Shown piece after piece: positions 7,438 to 9,048 of a stretch of 9,048 nucleotides of DNA. The DNA is taken from contig DAHVFK010000112.1 of NCBI GenBank assembly GCA_027317055.1, positions 1 through 9,048 on the forward strand, written 5' to 3'. This DNA is from Betaproteobacteria bacterium. Its GTDB lineage: Bacteria > Pseudomonadota > Gammaproteobacteria > Burkholderiales > SG8-39. Made by a program: the position numbers and the translations under genes. Below the pieces are notes generated by a model, which saw only the letters and a list, made by a program, of their open reading frames with translations, made no database searches and was not told the DNA's origin. Position 1 is the stretch's first letter, and each line of letters starts with the position of its first letter.

Positions 7438-8273
7438 GCGCGCCGACTCGCATCGTCGTCACAGGGGCGCGCGGCTTCATCGGTGTGCACGTATGTCGCG
7501 CGCTCGCGGCTGCGGGCTACGAGGTGCATGGGGCATCGCGCGAAGAGTGGGGCGATCTCACGGCGCCACACGATTTCGCGCCGCTGTTCGAGGGTGCGCA
7601 GGCGGTGGCGCACCTTGCCAACATCGCGCATGCGGCGGTGCCCGAGGCGGAATTGCGGCGCGTGAACGTCGAGGGTACGCGCCGTCAGGCCGAGCAGGCC
7701 GCGGCGGCGGGCGTTCGAAGGTTCGTGTATCTCAGCTCGGCCAAAGCGGCGGCGCCTGAAGACGCCTACGGACGCGCCAAGCTCGCCGCCGAGCAGGCGC
7801 TCGCGGGTGTCACGGGCCTCGAAGCCGTGGTGCTTCGCCCGCCGCTCGTCTATGGCCCCGGTGTGAAGGCGAATTTTCTTGTACTGATGAAGGCGGTCGC
7901 GCGCGCGTTGCCGCTGCCCTTCGCGGGTATCGAGAACCGCCGCAGCCTGGTGTATGTCGGAAACCTGTGCGATGCGATCATCCGATGCCTTGAGGCGCCG
8001 CAGGCGGCATGCAAGACGTATTTCGTGAGCGACGGCGTGCCGGTGTCGACACCCGATCTGGTGCGCGCCATTGCACGGGCGCTAGGCAAGCCTGCTCGCC
8101 TGTTTCCGTTCCCGCCGCGGCTACTCGATCTGGTTCCGCCGCTGCGACGACTGACCCGATCGATGGAGGTCGACGACAGCGCGATCAGGCGCGAGCTGGG
8201 CTGGCGGCCGCCATACACCTTCGAGCAGGGCCTGCGCGCCACCGCGGACTGGTACCTCGCGCAAGCCCGCTAG
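7434..8273 (+). CDS. NAD-dependent sugar-nucleotide epimerase, WbpV-like, compact form
   Basis: This 279-residue extended short-chain dehydrogenase (SDR) probably interconverts or reduces a UDP-linked N-acetyl sugar for the initiating transferase encoded next. The NAD-binding TGARGFIG (10-17) is at the N-terminus. YLSSAKA (99-105) supplies the catalytic Ser region and AYGRAK (111-116) the YxxxK dyad (Tyr112, Lys116). LRPPLVYGPGVKANF (134-148) and RRSLVYVGNLCDAI (169-182) closely resemble the WbpV/UDP-glucose 4-epimerase-like group found beside WbpL. The protein is about 30-40 residues shorter than usual for that group; the loop between SSAKA and the YxxxK motif is nearly absent. The ATG overlaps the methyltransferase stop (ATGA), and no in-frame start lies just upstream. 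The ribosome site is weak, suggesting coupled translation. Alternative activity: UDP-GalNAc/GlcNAc 4-epimerase or a 4-ketoreductase making a FucNAc-type sugar. Confidence 0.9.
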   Translation: MSAPTRIVVTGARGFIGVHVCRALAAAGYEVHGASREEWGDLTAPHDFAPLFEGAQAVAHLANIAHAAVPEAELRRVNVEGTRRQAEQAAAAGVRRFVYLSSAKAAAPEDAYGRAKLAAEQALAGVTGLEAVVLRPPLVYGPGVKANFLVLMKAVARALPLPFAGIENRRSLVYVGNLCDAIIRCLEAPQAACKTYFVSDGVPVSTPDLVRAIARALGKPARLFPFPPRLLDLVPPLRRLTRSMEVDDSAIRRELGWRPPYTFEQGLRATADWYLAQAR

Positions 8274-8276
8274 AAT
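8271..8276 (+). promoter_or_regulatory. Possible -10 element for a near-leaderless transferase transcript
   Basis: TAGAAT overlaps the epimerase stop codon and matches the -10 consensus at five of six positions. The ATG at 8284 lies seven bases downstream of its end, so transcription would begin at or next to the start codon. The hexamer 17 bases upstream (8248-8253, ACTGGT) is not a good -35. The match may be fortuitous. Confidence 0.25.
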
Positions 8277-8283
8277 AGTTGCC

Positions 8284-9048
8284 ATGCTCTGGCAGCCCGC
8301 GCTCGCCGCGTTCGTGATTACTTTGCTGTGCGTCAAGGTTCTGATTTCCGAGACCGGCCGCCGGCTCGCGCTCGACCACCCCAACGAGCGCTCGCTGCAC
8401 GAGCGGCCGGTGCCGCGCACCGGCGGCCTCGCGATCGCGGCCGGGGTCGGCGTCGGCTGGCTGGTCGGCGCGCCCGGGTTCGCGACTGCGCTTTCGCTCG
8501 CCGCTGCGCTCGCGCTGCTGTCGTTTCTGGACGACCTGTTCGGCCTGCCGACCGCGGTGCGGCTCGCGGGGCATCTGGGCGCCGCGGCGGCGGTGGTGCT
8601 GATCGAGTTGCGCTTTCCGGGCTGGGCGGTGCTGGTACTGTTTGCGCTGGCGGTGGCCTGGTACGCGAATCTTTACAACTTCATGGACGGGTCCGACGGC
8701 CTGGCGGGCGGGATGGCGGTGTTCGGCTTCGGCGCCTATGCGGCGGCGGCCTGGCTGGCGGATGTTCGCCCGCTCGCCGAGCTGAGCGTGGTGCTCGCTG
8801 CGGCCTCGGGCGCCTTTCTGGTGCGCAATTACCCGCCCGCGCGCATCTTCATGGGCGACGTCGGCTCGGTGCCGCTCGGCTTTCTGGCCGGCGCGCTCGG
8901 CCTGATCGGCTGGAACGACGGCGTCTGGCCGCTGTGGTTTCCGCTGCTGGTGTTCGCGCCGTTCGTGTGCGATGCGACGCTCACGCTCCTCAAGCGCCTG
9001 CTGCGCGGCGAGCGGGTGTGGCAGGCGCACCGGGAGCATTACTACCAG
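8284..9048 (+). CDS. WbpL/WecA-type undecaprenyl-phosphate glycosyl-1-phosphate transferase, 3' end missing
   Basis: This integral membrane enzyme of the MraY/WecA (GT4-annotated) family transfers a sugar-1-phosphate from a UDP-sugar to undecaprenyl phosphate, the first committed step of glycan assembly. The frame is open from ATG 8284 to the window end (255 residues); members are usually about 330-350 residues. Conserved blocks in order are DHPNERSLHERPVPRTGG (31-48), the aspartate pair FLDD (81-84), NLYNFMDGSDGLAGG (129-143, catalytic Asp region), RIFMGDVGSVPLGF (187-200) and the cytoplasmic HREHYYQ (249-255) that contacts the nucleotide sugar in this family. Hydrophobic helices separate these blocks. 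The HREHYYQ form resembles the bacterial WbpL/WecA side rather than MraY. Location after a WbpV-like epimerase supports a WbpL-like role, possibly with UDP-FucNAc or UDP-GlcNAc-type donors. It is separated from the epimerase by 10 bases without a visible Shine-Dalgarno site. Confidence 0.93.
   Translation, partial: MLWQPALAAFVITLLCVKVLISETGRRLALDHPNERSLHERPVPRTGGLAIAAGVGVGWLVGAPGFATALSLAAALALLSFLDDLFGLPTAVRLAGHLGAAAAVVLIELRFPGWAVLVLFALAVAWYANLYNFMDGSDGLAGGMAVFGFGAYAAAAWLADVRPLAELSVVLAAASGAFLVRNYPPARIFMGDVGSVPLGFLAGALGLIGWNDGVWPLWFPLLVFAPFVCDATLTLLKRLLRGERVWQAHREHYYQ

Noticed and set aside
8185..9039. A 284-codon minus-strand frame opposite the epimerase end and the transferase
   Set aside because: The + strand frame carries all WbpL/WecA motifs. 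The antisense product is low-complexity and charged, with no recognisable domain.
1..9048. Search for tRNA, rRNA, CRISPR arrays, insertion sequences and rho-independent terminators
   Set aside because: Coding sequence covers almost all of the window, with spacers of at most 10 bases. No repeat-spacer pattern, transposase motif or hairpin followed by a T run was found.

Overview
This window is part of a surface-polysaccharide (O-antigen or exopolysaccharide) biosynthesis cluster from a high-GC Gram-negative bacterium. A beta- or gammaproteobacterium is most likely. The evidence is the strong GC bias at third codon positions, the pairing of a WbpV-like epimerase with a WbpL-like initiating transferase at the right end, and the undecaprenyl-phosphate-type chemistry implied by the set. 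Species cannot be told from the sequence alone.

All nine genes lie on the + strand and are packed almost without gaps, so they probably form one operon. From left to right they are: the C-terminal part of a DegT-family sugar aminotransferase (1-659); a polytopic membrane protein of unrecognised family with GT-C-like features (659-2335); a secreted, C-terminally anchored protein of unknown function (2341-3096); two GT2 glycosyltransferases in tandem (3100-4107 and 4104-4934); a Wzx-type flippase (4931-6406); a zinc-ribbon SAM methyltransferase (6403-7437); a WbpV-like NAD-dependent sugar epimerase (7434-8273); and the first 255 residues of a WbpL/WecA-type glycosyl-1-phosphate transferase (8284 to the window end). 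Five of the eight junctions overlap by 1-4 bases and the longest spacer is 10 bases. No RNA genes, insertion sequences, CRISPR arrays or clear terminators were seen.

The proposed pathway is as follows. The epimerase supplies a UDP-sugar and the WbpL-like enzyme loads it as sugar-1-phosphate onto undecaprenyl phosphate. The two GT2 enzymes extend the chain in the cytoplasm, with an amino sugar provided by the DegT enzyme and possible methylation by the SAM enzyme. The flippase then moves the lipid-linked unit to the periplasm. No recognisable Wzy polymerase or ABC exporter is present in the window. The 558-residue membrane protein and its anchored neighbour are the only genes whose role the standard parts list leaves open, and they are the least described part of the window. 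They are also visibly less GC-rich than the genes that follow.
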